A stretch of DNA of 5,467 nucleotides from Pirellulaceae bacterium (lineage in GTDB: Bacteria; Planctomycetota; Planctomycetia; Pirellulales; Pirellulaceae): the NCBI GenBank assembly GCA_013002105.1, contig JABDKS010000753.1:1-5467 (forward strand). The letters run 5' to 3'. This document shows positions 1 to 5,467 of the stretch, piece by piece. Numbering within the stretch: position 1 is the first letter of the stretch; each line of letters begins with the position of its first letter. The position numbers and the translations under genes are program-made. The notes under the pieces are model-generated. The model saw nothing but the letters and a program-made list of their open reading frames with translations, was not told the DNA's origin and did no database searches.

Positions 1-635
1 ACGAAGCCGCTCAGCATTTATTGGCCTTGGTCAACGACATTTTGGATTACGCCAAGGCGGAAGCCGGCATGATCCGTTTGGCACCGCAACCGGTCGCTTT
101 GGCAGAATTGGTGGACCAATGTGTCACCATGGTCACGCCACGAGCCAACGAAGCAGGTGTTTCGGTGACGGCGCAAGTCGACGCAGGTTTGACCGAGGTT
201 GTTTCGGACCCATTGCGATTACGTCAAATCTTGCTGAACTTGCTCTCCAACGCAATTAAATACAACAGCGATGGCGGCAGCGTCATCGTTCGCATTCGAC
301 CCGACAACGATAAACAGTTCCGCATCAGTGTTCGTGCCACCGGTCGTGGGATTGCTCCTGAGCATTTGGAACATCTGTTTGAGCCCTACTATCAGGCTGC
401 GATTGCCGATCAAGGAATTGGAACCGGACTCGGCCTGGCGATCATCAAACATCTGACTGAATTGCACGGCGGCAGCATCGACGTCGAAAGCGTTGTTGGA
501 ACAGGGACAATGTTCACCGTCAAGCTTCCCACTCGATCCAAAGTGATCGACGAAGACCAGGGCTCGGAAGACCAAGAACCACCGAGAATGATCTCGCAGA
601 TCGAAGTACCCACAGTCGATTTGTTGAATGTTTAG
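1..635 (+). CDS. Sensor histidine kinase, C-terminal part (5' truncated by window edge)
   Basis: This is the C-terminal portion of a membrane or cytosolic sensor kinase that would autophosphorylate on His and pass phosphate to a receiver Asp. The reading frame is already open at position 3, so the gene begins outside the window. Counting the codon at 21 as residue 1, the end of the dimerisation helix is seen (NDILDYAKAEAG, residues 5-16). It is followed by an HATPase_c domain: N-box LLNLLSNAIK (71-80, key Asn77), a G1-like box ATGRG (106-110), F-box LFEPYYQ (119-125) and G2 box GTGLGLAI (134-141). A 34-residue acidic tail follows the domain. The phosphoacceptor His should lie some 40 residues upstream and is not visible. 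The G1 box normally reads DxGxG, but here the Asp is Ala (GCC at 336-338), a position that normally contacts the adenine. The downstream receiver genes are plausible targets, but this is inferred from order alone. Confidence 0.93.
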   Translation, partial: EAAQHLLALVNDILDYAKAEAGMIRLAPQPVALAELVDQCVTMVTPRANEAGVSVTAQVDAGLTEVVSDPLRLRQILLNLLSNAIKYNSDGGSVIVRIRPDNDKQFRISVRATGRGIAPEHLEHLFEPYYQAAIADQGIGTGLGLAIIKHLTELHGGSIDVESVVGTGTMFTVKLPTRSKVIDEDQGSEDQEPPRMISQIEVPTVDLLNV

Positions 636-650
636 ATCGAATCATTCGAT
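636..650 (+). other. Short perfect inverted repeat directly after the kinase stop codon
   Basis: ATCGAA (636-641) and TTCGAT (645-650) are perfect inverted arms around a TCA loop, starting at the base after the TAG stop. No T-run follows (the next bases are TGAGCGAGAC), so this is not a convincing intrinsic terminator. It could be an mRNA 3'-end hairpin or chance. The rest of the gap to the next gene (651-787) holds another weak stem and a palindrome, listed separately, and no credible extra ORF. Confidence 0.3.
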
Positions 651-712
651 TGAGCGAGACGAAACCGCAAACGTGATCCAAGTAGAGACGCCGCAACAAA
701 CAAGCTAACGAA

Positions 713-738
713 CTTCGCTGTGTGAATACGCGACGAAG
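713..738 (+). other. Possible interrupted hairpin upstream of the REC-HD-GYP gene
   Basis: CTTCG (713-717) pairs with CGAAG (734-738). After a C/A mismatch, TGTG (719-722) can pair with CGCG (729-732) using G-U wobbles, leaving a six-base loop. It lies about 50 bases before the chosen start of the next gene. Without an energy calculation or homologues it is only a candidate leader structure. Confidence 0.2.
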
Positions 739-760
739 CAAAATTTCAAAAGTGTGTCAA

Positions 761-772
761 ATGCATTTGCAT
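761..772. promoter_or_regulatory. Palindrome ATGCATTTGCAT in the leader of the REC-HD-GYP gene
   Basis: The arms ATGCA (761-765) and TGCAT (768-772) are perfect inverted repeats separated by TT. The site lies 15 bases before the preferred start codon at 788. It could be a small operator or part of the ribosome loading region, or chance in an AT-richer stretch. No clear -35/-10 pair was found around it. Confidence 0.2.
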
Positions 773-776
773 GACC

Positions 777-780
777 AGGA
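777..780 (+). promoter_or_regulatory. Ribosome binding site that favours the start at 788
   Basis: AGGA sits seven bases before the ATG at 788, good spacing for a Shine-Dalgarno site. The alternative in-frame starts, GTG at 722 and ATG at 761, have no comparable purine motif in front of them. Confidence 0.6.
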
Positions 781-787
781 AAGCACA

Positions 788-1906
788 ATGGAAACAAACA
801 ACTCTCAAGCCAACTATACGGCGGGTATCGCCGAGACCTTTACGCAGGCGGCTGAAGATGCGTCCCAGCAAATGCGGATTCTGATCGCGGACGGCAATGC
901 GACGATCCGAAAATTGTTGCGACACGGTCTGAATAAAGCCGACTACGAGATCTTGGAGGCGACCAACGGTAGCGAGGCGCTGGCGATGGCAATGCAGCGG
1001 CCCGAGCCGCACGCGATTTTGATCGACGCTCAAATTAGCGGCATCGATGGATTGCAGGTTTGTCGGCAGCTAAAAAGCGATATGCAGTATCGCACCATTC
1101 CAATCATCATCCTGACCACGGCTGGAACGAACGAAGAAATCAACGAAGCGGTCGAGGCGGGAGCCGACGAGTTCCTGAGTAAGCCGATCAATCGCGCTGA
1201 ACTGAATGTCCGACTGCGATCGATTACACGAATGCATCGCGGTAACGCCGAAATGATCGGTGCCGAAAGTGTCGCATTGAGCTTGGCTCGTGCGGTCGCC
1301 AGCAAAGATGGCTACAGCAGCGGCCATGTCGAACAAGTCGCGAATTTCGCAGTCGATTTCGGAAAGTCGCTGGGGATGGATTCGGCAGAACTGAAAATGC
1401 TGCGGTTCGGTGCCATTTTGCACAACGTAGGCAAGATCGCGATTCCGGACTCGATTCTGGAAAAGACGGGTCCACTGACCCCGCGAGAACGCGCCCTGTT
1501 TCATCAGCACCCACGAGTTGGTTGCGATATTTGCGCTCCCTTGGCACCACTTCGCCCTGTGCTGCCGATCATTCGCCACCACAAAGAACATTTCGACGGC
1601 ACCGGTTATCCCGACGGTCTTCGTGGCGATAAGATTCCGCTGAAGGCGCAAATTGTTGGAATCGTCGATGTCTATAGCGCGCTGACCAGCGATCGACCCT
1701 TCCGTCGCGCAAAGACACAAGACGAAGCGATCGGCATCATGCGTGACCGAGCCCGTCAAGGTATCCACGATCCAGGATTGGTCGAACAGTTCTGCGAAGC
1801 GATCGCTCAGAAAAACGCTGAGATGGCTGCCGCTGCTGGTGTGCCGATCGCCCCGGTAGACTCCGATGGCGATGTTTCGGTTGTCGCCCCAACGACCAGT
1901 GCGTAG
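788..1906 (+). CDS. Response regulator with REC and degenerate HD-GYP domain
   Basis: This is a 372-residue cytosolic response regulator of the RpfG-like REC-HD-GYP class, whose members usually hydrolyse cyclic di-GMP when controlled by a kinase. After a short N-terminal tail, the receiver domain spans about residues 29-150, with Asp35, phosphoacceptor Asp80 (LIDAQISG), Thr110 and Lys132 (SKP). The second residue of the usual acidic pair is Gly36. The HD-GYP domain spans about 158-340. His180, His241 (HQHP), the GYP triplet at 273-275 and Asp294 are kept. However, the signature HD is His212-Asn213 (HNVGK), and the usual HHE reads H264-H265-K266-E267, so two predicted metal ligands are changed. 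There is no Glu four residues before His180, unlike trinuclear members. An Ala/Val-rich tail of about 30 residues ends the protein. The frame is intact, so it is not an obvious pseudogene. Phosphodiesterase activity is doubtful, and a c-di-GMP-binding or partner-regulating role is an inference. An upstream GTG start at 722 is possible but has a poorer ribosome site. Confidence 0.93.
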   Translation: METNNSQANYTAGIAETFTQAAEDASQQMRILIADGNATIRKLLRHGLNKADYEILEATNGSEALAMAMQRPEPHAILIDAQISGIDGLQVCRQLKSDMQYRTIPIIILTTAGTNEEINEAVEAGADEFLSKPINRAELNVRLRSITRMHRGNAEMIGAESVALSLARAVASKDGYSSGHVEQVANFAVDFGKSLGMDSAELKMLRFGAILHNVGKIAIPDSILEKTGPLTPRERALFHQHPRVGCDICAPLAPLRPVLPIIRHHKEHFDGTGYPDGLRGDKIPLKAQIVGIVDVYSALTSDRPFRRAKTQDEAIGIMRDRARQGIHDPGLVEQFCEAIAQKNAEMAAAAGVPIAPVDSDGDVSVVAPTTSA

Positions 1907-1920
1907 CACTTACTTTGAAT

Positions 1921-1968
1921 ATCTCCTGTTGCCGCTCGGCGGCAATCTCCTTTCCGTTCTGCCGCTCG
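1921..1968 (+). promoter_or_regulatory. Repeated segments able to form two mutually exclusive hairpins before the receiver gene
   Basis: ATCTCCT occurs at 1921-1927 and 1945-1951, and TGCCGCTCG occurs at 1930-1938 and 1960-1968, giving an imperfect duplication. Between the copies, GCGGCA (1939-1944) can pair either with TGCCGC at 1930-1935 (extended to 7 bp by T1929-A1945, TCG loop) or with TGCCGC at 1960-1965 (6 bp, 15-base loop). The two structures compete for one arm. The region ends seven bases before the ATG at 1976, which has no clear Shine-Dalgarno site. No T-run follows either hairpin, so a classical terminator is unlikely. A role in translation or mRNA processing is inference. Confidence 0.35.
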
Positions 1969-1975
1969 AAATCGC

Positions 1976-2377
1976 ATGTCTGATTCTCCCAAAAAGATCC
2001 TGATCGCCGAGGACAATCCCGGATTGGCGCGTGTTCTCTCCTTTAAATTCAAGTCATGCGGCTTCACGCCGATCACTTGCGGCGATGGACAACTGGCCTG
2101 GGAAATGTTCCAGCAAGAAGACGTTTTGGCTGTGGTGAGCGACCAAGAAATGCCGCGAATGTCGGGGGTCGAGTTGTGTACGATGATTCGCGATGTCGAC
2201 GCACAGATCCCCTTCTTTTTGGTTACTGGCCGTCAATTAGAACTGTCAAGTTCCGACGCGGTTGCCGCTCTGAACATCACGAACATCTTCGCGAAGCCGT
2301 TCAGTCCGGGTAGCGTTGTTTCCGCTGTCGAATCAGCGATCGCTGGTAGCGTCAACGCGGAGGCCACGACTACGTGA
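1976..2377 (+). CDS. Stand-alone CheY-like receiver domain protein
   Basis: This 133-residue protein is a single receiver domain, about the usual length for CheY/Spo0F-type proteins plus a short tail. It would take phosphate from a histidine kinase and signal by protein contact. The sequence keeps the full set of receiver residues: acidic pair Glu12-Asp13 (ILIAEDNPG), phosphoacceptor Asp56 (VVSDQEMPRMSG), Thr84 (FLVTG) and Lys107 (AKPF). There is no output or DNA-binding domain, and the last ten or so residues are Ala/Thr rich. The ATG at 1976 is the natural start because the domain begins at once after it, although no strong Shine-Dalgarno site precedes it. Its TGA overlaps the GTG of the next gene in the sequence GTGA, which suggests translational coupling with the GAF-HD-GYP protein. 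It may act as that protein's missing receiver in trans or as a phosphate relay; this is inference. Confidence 0.93.
   Translation: MSDSPKKILIAEDNPGLARVLSFKFKSCGFTPITCGDGQLAWEMFQQEDVLAVVSDQEMPRMSGVELCTMIRDVDAQIPFFLVTGRQLELSSSDAVAALNITNIFAKPFSPGSVVSAVESAIAGSVNAEATTT
2359..2363 (+). promoter_or_regulatory. Shine-Dalgarno site for the GTG start at 2374
   Basis: GGAGG lies inside the end of the receiver gene, ten bases before the GTG at 2374. It supports this start, and the GTGA overlap at 2374-2377 suggests coupled translation. Confidence 0.6.
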
Positions 2378-3921
2378 CACATGCTGACAATCAAATCCTT
2401 GACACGACGATTCAGCTGCGGCCCGCCGATCTAGATCATTCGCTCGCGGAGATCCTTTCGACGGAACTGGGATGCTGCGTTCGTGTTCAGTTGCAGGCCG
2501 ACGACGGTTCCAAGGAACTGTTTGACAACGCCAAAGCCGACCCAAAAAAGACGCACGTCGTGGTAGATGGCAATCACGCCAGCATTGCCTTGGCCCTTCC
2601 GGCCGGTGGAATCGCGATCTGGGATACTGTCGCCGAGGAAGCAGATCGAAGTGCCAGGCACGGCAGAGCGGTTCTGGAGCTTGAAAAGTCACGCCACGAC
2701 AACCATCAGTTGAGCGCCGAAGTCGAATCGTTGGCGGCACAGGTGTTGAACGATTTCGAGGAGCTTTCACTCATCCGGTCGCTTGCGTCGTCCATGGAGC
2801 TACCCTCCAGCGGAAACCAGTTGGTCGATTTTGTTTTGCGTTCGCTAAAGCCATTGGCCGAGGGCGTGGGAGCAGTTTCGATCGCAGCGTTGTTCACCGA
2901 CAACAATGAAAACCGAACTCTAGAGCCAATTTGGTCTGGTGATCCCCTGGTTTCGACCTCGCAATTAAACCGTTTGGTTGATGACCATCACGAGACTGCC
3001 AGTATCCAACCGGTTGTGCGCAACGCATTGAAAACCAGTGAGGCATGTTTCGAAACTGGGTTGAACGAATTCGTCTTGGTTCAATGTCGTAGCGAAGGAC
3101 GATTGCACGGCTGGATCATCGCTTGTAATCGCGTTGATATCCACGAAGATGTGCCCTGGGCACAGTTGGGATTCACCACCGTCCAAGCCGCGTTAATGGA
3201 GACCGCCACCAATCAACTCGCGGCTCAGTTGCACAATATGCGGTTGTTGAAACAAAAAGAAGATCTTTTTACCGAGGTCGTCCGAGCTCTGGTCAACGCT
3301 GTCGAGGCACGTGACCCCTACACCTGTGGGCACAGTGAACGAGTGGCTCGCTTCGGGCAATGCCTGGCGCGACTCAATGGTCAGTCAACCGTTGACATTG
3401 ACCGTATCTACCTGACCGGACTGTTGCATGATGTTGGGAAAATTGCGATTCCCGACGGCGTGCTTCAGAAACCCGGACACCTGAACGACGAAGAGCGTGC
3501 GATCATCGAAACGCACACCGAAGCCGGATGGCGTATTTTGCAAGAGTTGGAGGCGTTGCAGGGTGTGTTGCCAGGCGTTCTGTACCATCACGAGCATTAC
3601 AACGGCAAAGGGTACCCCGACGGGTTGGTCGGAGAGAATATCCCAATCGACGGACGGATTTTGGCCGTCTGCGATGCGTTTGACGCGATGACAAGTGACC
3701 GACCCTATCGAAAAGGGATGCCGATCGAAAAGGCCGCCGAGATCCTTCGCGGTGGTGCCGGCGAGTACTGGGACCCCAATCTGATCGAAGTATTCTTGGC
3801 CAACATCGATCAGATCGACGAGATTCGACTCAATCACGAACCACGCGAGCAAGCGATGCGACCTGCTCCGGTCGACGGAATCCCCGCGATCACGGTCAAC
3901 CCGCAAACGCCATCGACCTAG
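2374..3921 (+). CDS. Coiled-coil/GAF-like/HD-GYP protein, probable active cyclic di-GMP phosphodiesterase
   Basis: This 515-residue protein appears cytosolic, with no signal peptide or membrane segment. Residues 1-85 form a small domain I cannot assign. About 86-135 is a charged helical, probably coiled-coil stretch leading into LNDFEELSLIRSLASSMEL. About 136-285 looks like a GAF-type sensory domain, judged from position and pattern rather than a firm motif. A second helix (about 285-300) joins it to an HD-GYP domain (about 300-485). The predicted dinuclear metal ligands are all present: His320 (TCGHSERV), His352-Asp353 (LLHDVGK), His381, His405-His406 (YHHEHYNG) and Asp434. Lys356 and the GYP triplet (413-415) are also kept. 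Tyr316 occupies the place of the extra Glu of trinuclear members. It would be expected to hydrolyse cyclic di-GMP to pGpG or GMP in response to a ligand or partner sensed by its N-terminal half. It has no receiver of its own, but a CheY-like gene overlaps its start. The GTG start is set by that overlap and by GGAGG ten bases upstream. Confidence 0.93.
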   Translation: MTHADNQILDTTIQLRPADLDHSLAEILSTELGCCVRVQLQADDGSKELFDNAKADPKKTHVVVDGNHASIALALPAGGIAIWDTVAEEADRSARHGRAVLELEKSRHDNHQLSAEVESLAAQVLNDFEELSLIRSLASSMELPSSGNQLVDFVLRSLKPLAEGVGAVSIAALFTDNNENRTLEPIWSGDPLVSTSQLNRLVDDHHETASIQPVVRNALKTSEACFETGLNEFVLVQCRSEGRLHGWIIACNRVDIHEDVPWAQLGFTTVQAALMETATNQLAAQLHNMRLLKQKEDLFTEVVRALVNAVEARDPYTCGHSERVARFGQCLARLNGQSTVDIDRIYLTGLLHDVGKIAIPDGVLQKPGHLNDEERAIIETHTEAGWRILQELEALQGVLPGVLYHHEHYNGKGYPDGLVGENIPIDGRILAVCDAFDAMTSDRPYRKGMPIEKAAEILRGGAGEYWDPNLIEVFLANIDQIDEIRLNHEPREQAMRPAPVDGIPAITVNPQTPST

Positions 3922-4018
3922 CAATCCGGACGGTTTGTCAACGCTGGTAGTTTCCGCCGAGACATCGTCAACTTGACCTGGTCCGTGCGTCCCAAAACGG
4001 TAGGCCGTCTGAATCGAA
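3922..4018. other. Convergent spacer between the HD-GYP gene and the sulfatase gene
   Basis: The two genes end towards each other across 97 bases. A 5-bp inverted repeat GTCAA-C-TTGAC lies at 3967-3977. No strong GC stem followed by a T-run is seen in either direction, so transcription may end by another mechanism. The best weak terminator candidate is listed separately. No credible ORF is present. Confidence 0.5.
3994..4010 (-). terminator. Weak candidate terminator for the sulfatase gene
   Basis: Read on the minus strand just past the sulfatase stop, AGACGG (4010-4005) can pair with CCGTTT (4000-3995), with one G-U, around a CCTA loop. The sequence contains a run of four T, but most of it is used in the stem and GGG follows. 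It is short and marginal. Confidence 0.2.
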
Positions 4019-5437
4019 TCACGGTTTCATCGCACTGAGATCCAAGTCGTCGTTCATTGACGATTGTAATTCTTGCAGATCAGCAAACAGTTGTTCGACG
4101 ACAGCCTGCTTGGATGCGTCACCGGCAAGATCCTTCTTTTCAAGCGGATCGTCTTGAATGTCGTACAGTCGCATCACGTCTGCTTGTGGGTAGACGATCA
4201 ACTTGTACTGATCAGTGCGAATACTGCGTTGTTTATCCAGGTAGCAACCGTAAATCGATTCGTAGGGGCTCTCGCCACCATCGAGAATTGGCAGCAAGCT
4301 ATTGAATTCAACGTGATCGGGTTTGTCGACACCGGCTAATTCCAGCGACGTTGGCATGATGTCTTGCAGGTATACCGGTTCGTCGATTCGTTGATCCGCT
4401 GGCACGTTAGGCCCTACCACCATCAGCGGGACACGAACGCTGTGATCGTACATATTCTGTTTGCCCACCAGTCCGTGCTGTCCGACGGCCAAGCCATGAT
4501 CGGCGGTGAAGAAAATCCAAGTATTGTCTTCCTTGCCGGTCTCTTTCAGCGATTTCAAGATGCGACCGATCATTTCGTCCATGTGCGTGATGATCGCGTA
4601 ATACTCTTGTCGATGCACTTTGATCGCATAGGGCGTTCGCGGAAACGGGGCCAGGCGTTCGTCGCGTAGCCTCTTGCCACAACCGATCGATTCGGCATGG
4701 GGATAGAGGGGTTGGAAGTTCTCAGGCAACGCAATCTTCTCGACCGGGTATCGCGCAACGTATTGCTCGGGTGATTGACGTGGATCGTGCGGGGCGTTGA
4801 AAGCCAAGTACATAAAGAACGGCTGGTCCTCGGATTTCGCCTGCTGCATATAATCGGCAGCATGGTTGGAGACAACTTCGCTCCAGTGGGTGCCGCCTGC
4901 CCAAAATCCGCCGAACTTCGGATCCGATGGGGACCAGGTATCTTCGCCCGGTGCTGTGGGACGGTTGTAGCCCGCTTCGCTTTGATTGGGCATCCCGGGA
5001 CGAATGTCGCGGGCTATATCAAATGATTTGGCCGCGTCAGCACGGCAATGCCATTTGCCCGTCATGTAAGTTCGATAACCAGCCTGCTTCATGTACTCGC
5101 TCCACCATCGCCCCGCCTGCTGTTCTTTAGCAGAATCGGCATAGATCGAGTTTGCATTCCAAACGAAGCGCCCTGAATTGAGCATCGTGCGACTGGCGAC
5201 ACAAACCGCGCCGCTCCACGATCCCATGTTGTAGGTGTGAGTGAAGGTTGTGCCGCGTCGGACGAGGCTGTCCAAGTTGGGCGTTTCGATTTCGTGATTG
5301 CCCAGCGCGTGGATCGTTTCAAAACACTGGTCGTCCGCAAAAATCAAGACGATGTTCGGTTTGGTCCCATCCGCAGCGGACACCGGCACCGCACTGAACA
5401 ACACTAACAAAGAACACGCAGCAAAACATCGTCTCAT
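4019..5437 (-). CDS. Secreted type I (formylglycine-dependent) sulfatase
   Basis: This 472-residue arylsulfatase-family hydrolase would remove sulfate esters, probably from a sulfated polysaccharide, outside the cytoplasm. A signal peptide is clear: basic MRR, a hydrophobic stretch and a likely cut after Ala21 (VSA/ADG). The N-terminal metal motif is Asp35-Asp36 (FADDQ). The formylglycine site is Cys79-Val-Ala-Ser-Arg83, that is CxAxR rather than the commoner CxPxR, so a maturase is needed. Other family residues are Lys128 and His130 (TGKWH), His217 (NAPHDP), Asp313-His314 (TADHG) and Lys326 (VGKQN). The C-terminal subdomain with YKLIVYP and LYDIQDDPLEKKDLA is typical of the family. Length is normal and no frameshift is seen. 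The ATG at 5437 is supported by GGAG seven bases upstream (minus strand). The specific substrate cannot be read from the sequence; iduronate- or choline-sulfatase labels common for such proteins would be guesses. No partner gene is visible on its strand. Confidence 0.96.
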   Translation of the reverse strand: MRRCFAACSLLVLFSAVPVSAADGTKPNIVLIFADDQCFETIHALGNHEIETPNLDSLVRRGTTFTHTYNMGSWSGAVCVASRTMLNSGRFVWNANSIYADSAKEQQAGRWWSEYMKQAGYRTYMTGKWHCRADAAKSFDIARDIRPGMPNQSEAGYNRPTAPGEDTWSPSDPKFGGFWAGGTHWSEVVSNHAADYMQQAKSEDQPFFMYLAFNAPHDPRQSPEQYVARYPVEKIALPENFQPLYPHAESIGCGKRLRDERLAPFPRTPYAIKVHRQEYYAIITHMDEMIGRILKSLKETGKEDNTWIFFTADHGLAVGQHGLVGKQNMYDHSVRVPLMVVGPNVPADQRIDEPVYLQDIMPTSLELAGVDKPDHVEFNSLLPILDGGESPYESIYGCYLDKQRSIRTDQYKLIVYPQADVMRLYDIQDDPLEKKDLAGDASKQAVVEQLFADLQELQSSMNDDLDLSAMKP

Positions 5438-5444
5438 CGATCGT

Positions 5445-5448
5445 CTCC
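5445..5448 (-). promoter_or_regulatory. Shine-Dalgarno site of the sulfatase gene
   Basis: On the minus strand GGAG lies seven bases before the ATG at 5437-5435. Only 30 bases upstream of the start are in the window, so the promoter is not visible. Confidence 0.65.
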
Positions 5449-5467
5449 ACAGAGGTCAAATAAAGTC

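Noticed and set aside
751..775. Possible sigma-54 promoter suggested by TTGCAT before the REC-HD-GYP gene
   Set aside because: The GG expected 12 bases before the GC is absent, so the -24 element is missing.
722..787. Upstream GTG (722) or ATG (761) as start of the REC-HD-GYP gene
   Set aside because: Neither has a good Shine-Dalgarno site, the extra residues show no domain content, and the ATG at 788 has AGGA at ideal spacing.
1070..1909. Long antisense open frame (279 codons) opposite the REC-HD-GYP gene
   Set aside because: It lies fully opposite a gene with clear domains, its translation shows no recognisable motif, and it is explained by codon bias of the sense strand.
1929..1945. Rho-independent terminator after the REC-HD-GYP gene
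   Set aside because: The 7-bp stem is good, but the following bases (TCTCCTTTCC) are not a T-run, so it is better described as part of the competing hairpin region.
3385..3924. Antisense open frame (179 codons) opposite the HD-GYP domain
   Set aside because: It mirrors the conserved HD-GYP coding region, has no family signature and no supporting ribosome site, so it is a shadow frame.
3973..4000. TTGACC as a -35 box in the convergent spacer
   Set aside because: No acceptable -10 lies at 16-18 bases, and both flanking genes end here, so there is no gene for a promoter to serve.
4364..4669. Plus-strand open frame within the sulfatase gene
   Set aside because: It runs opposite the conserved sulfatase catalytic core and has no motif of its own.

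Overview
The window looks like chromosomal DNA from a planctomycete, most likely a marine Rhodopirellula/Pirellulales relative. This is inferred from an exported type I sulfatase next to a two-component/HD-GYP cluster, a moderate GC content (roughly the low-to-mid fifties by eye), GTG start usage and the style of the GAF-HD-GYP protein. No rRNA or other taxonomic marker is present, so the assignment is only a judgement.

Layout. Positions 1-635 (+) hold the C-terminal part of a sensor histidine kinase whose H-box and sensor domains lie upstream of the window. After a 152-base gap, 788-1906 (+) encodes a REC-HD-GYP response regulator. After a 69-base gap that can form two competing hairpins, 1976-2377 (+) encodes a stand-alone CheY-like receiver. 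It overlaps by four bases (GTGA) the GTG start of a 515-residue coiled-coil/GAF/HD-GYP protein at 2374-3921 (+). A convergent 97-base spacer follows. Then 4019-5437 (-) encodes a secreted sulfatase with a signal peptide and a CxAxR formylglycine motif. No RNA genes, mobile elements, CRISPR arrays or origins were seen.

How the genes may work together. The four plus-strand genes form a same-strand signalling set: one kinase, two receiver proteins and two HD-GYP domains, the family that hydrolyses cyclic di-GMP. Established knowledge suggests phosphorelay control of c-di-GMP turnover. Specific partners are inference from gene order only. The sulfatase, on the opposite strand, is probably a separate unit for sulfated polysaccharide use.

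The most notable feature is unequal conservation of active sites. The GAF-HD-GYP protein keeps every dinuclear metal ligand I could place. The REC-HD-GYP protein has HN in place of HD and HKE in place of HHE, and its receiver has one Asp of the acidic pair replaced by Gly. The kinase fragment has Ala in place of the G1-box Asp. The cluster may therefore pair an active phosphodiesterase with a degenerate, regulatory HD-GYP protein, or it may be partly decayed.
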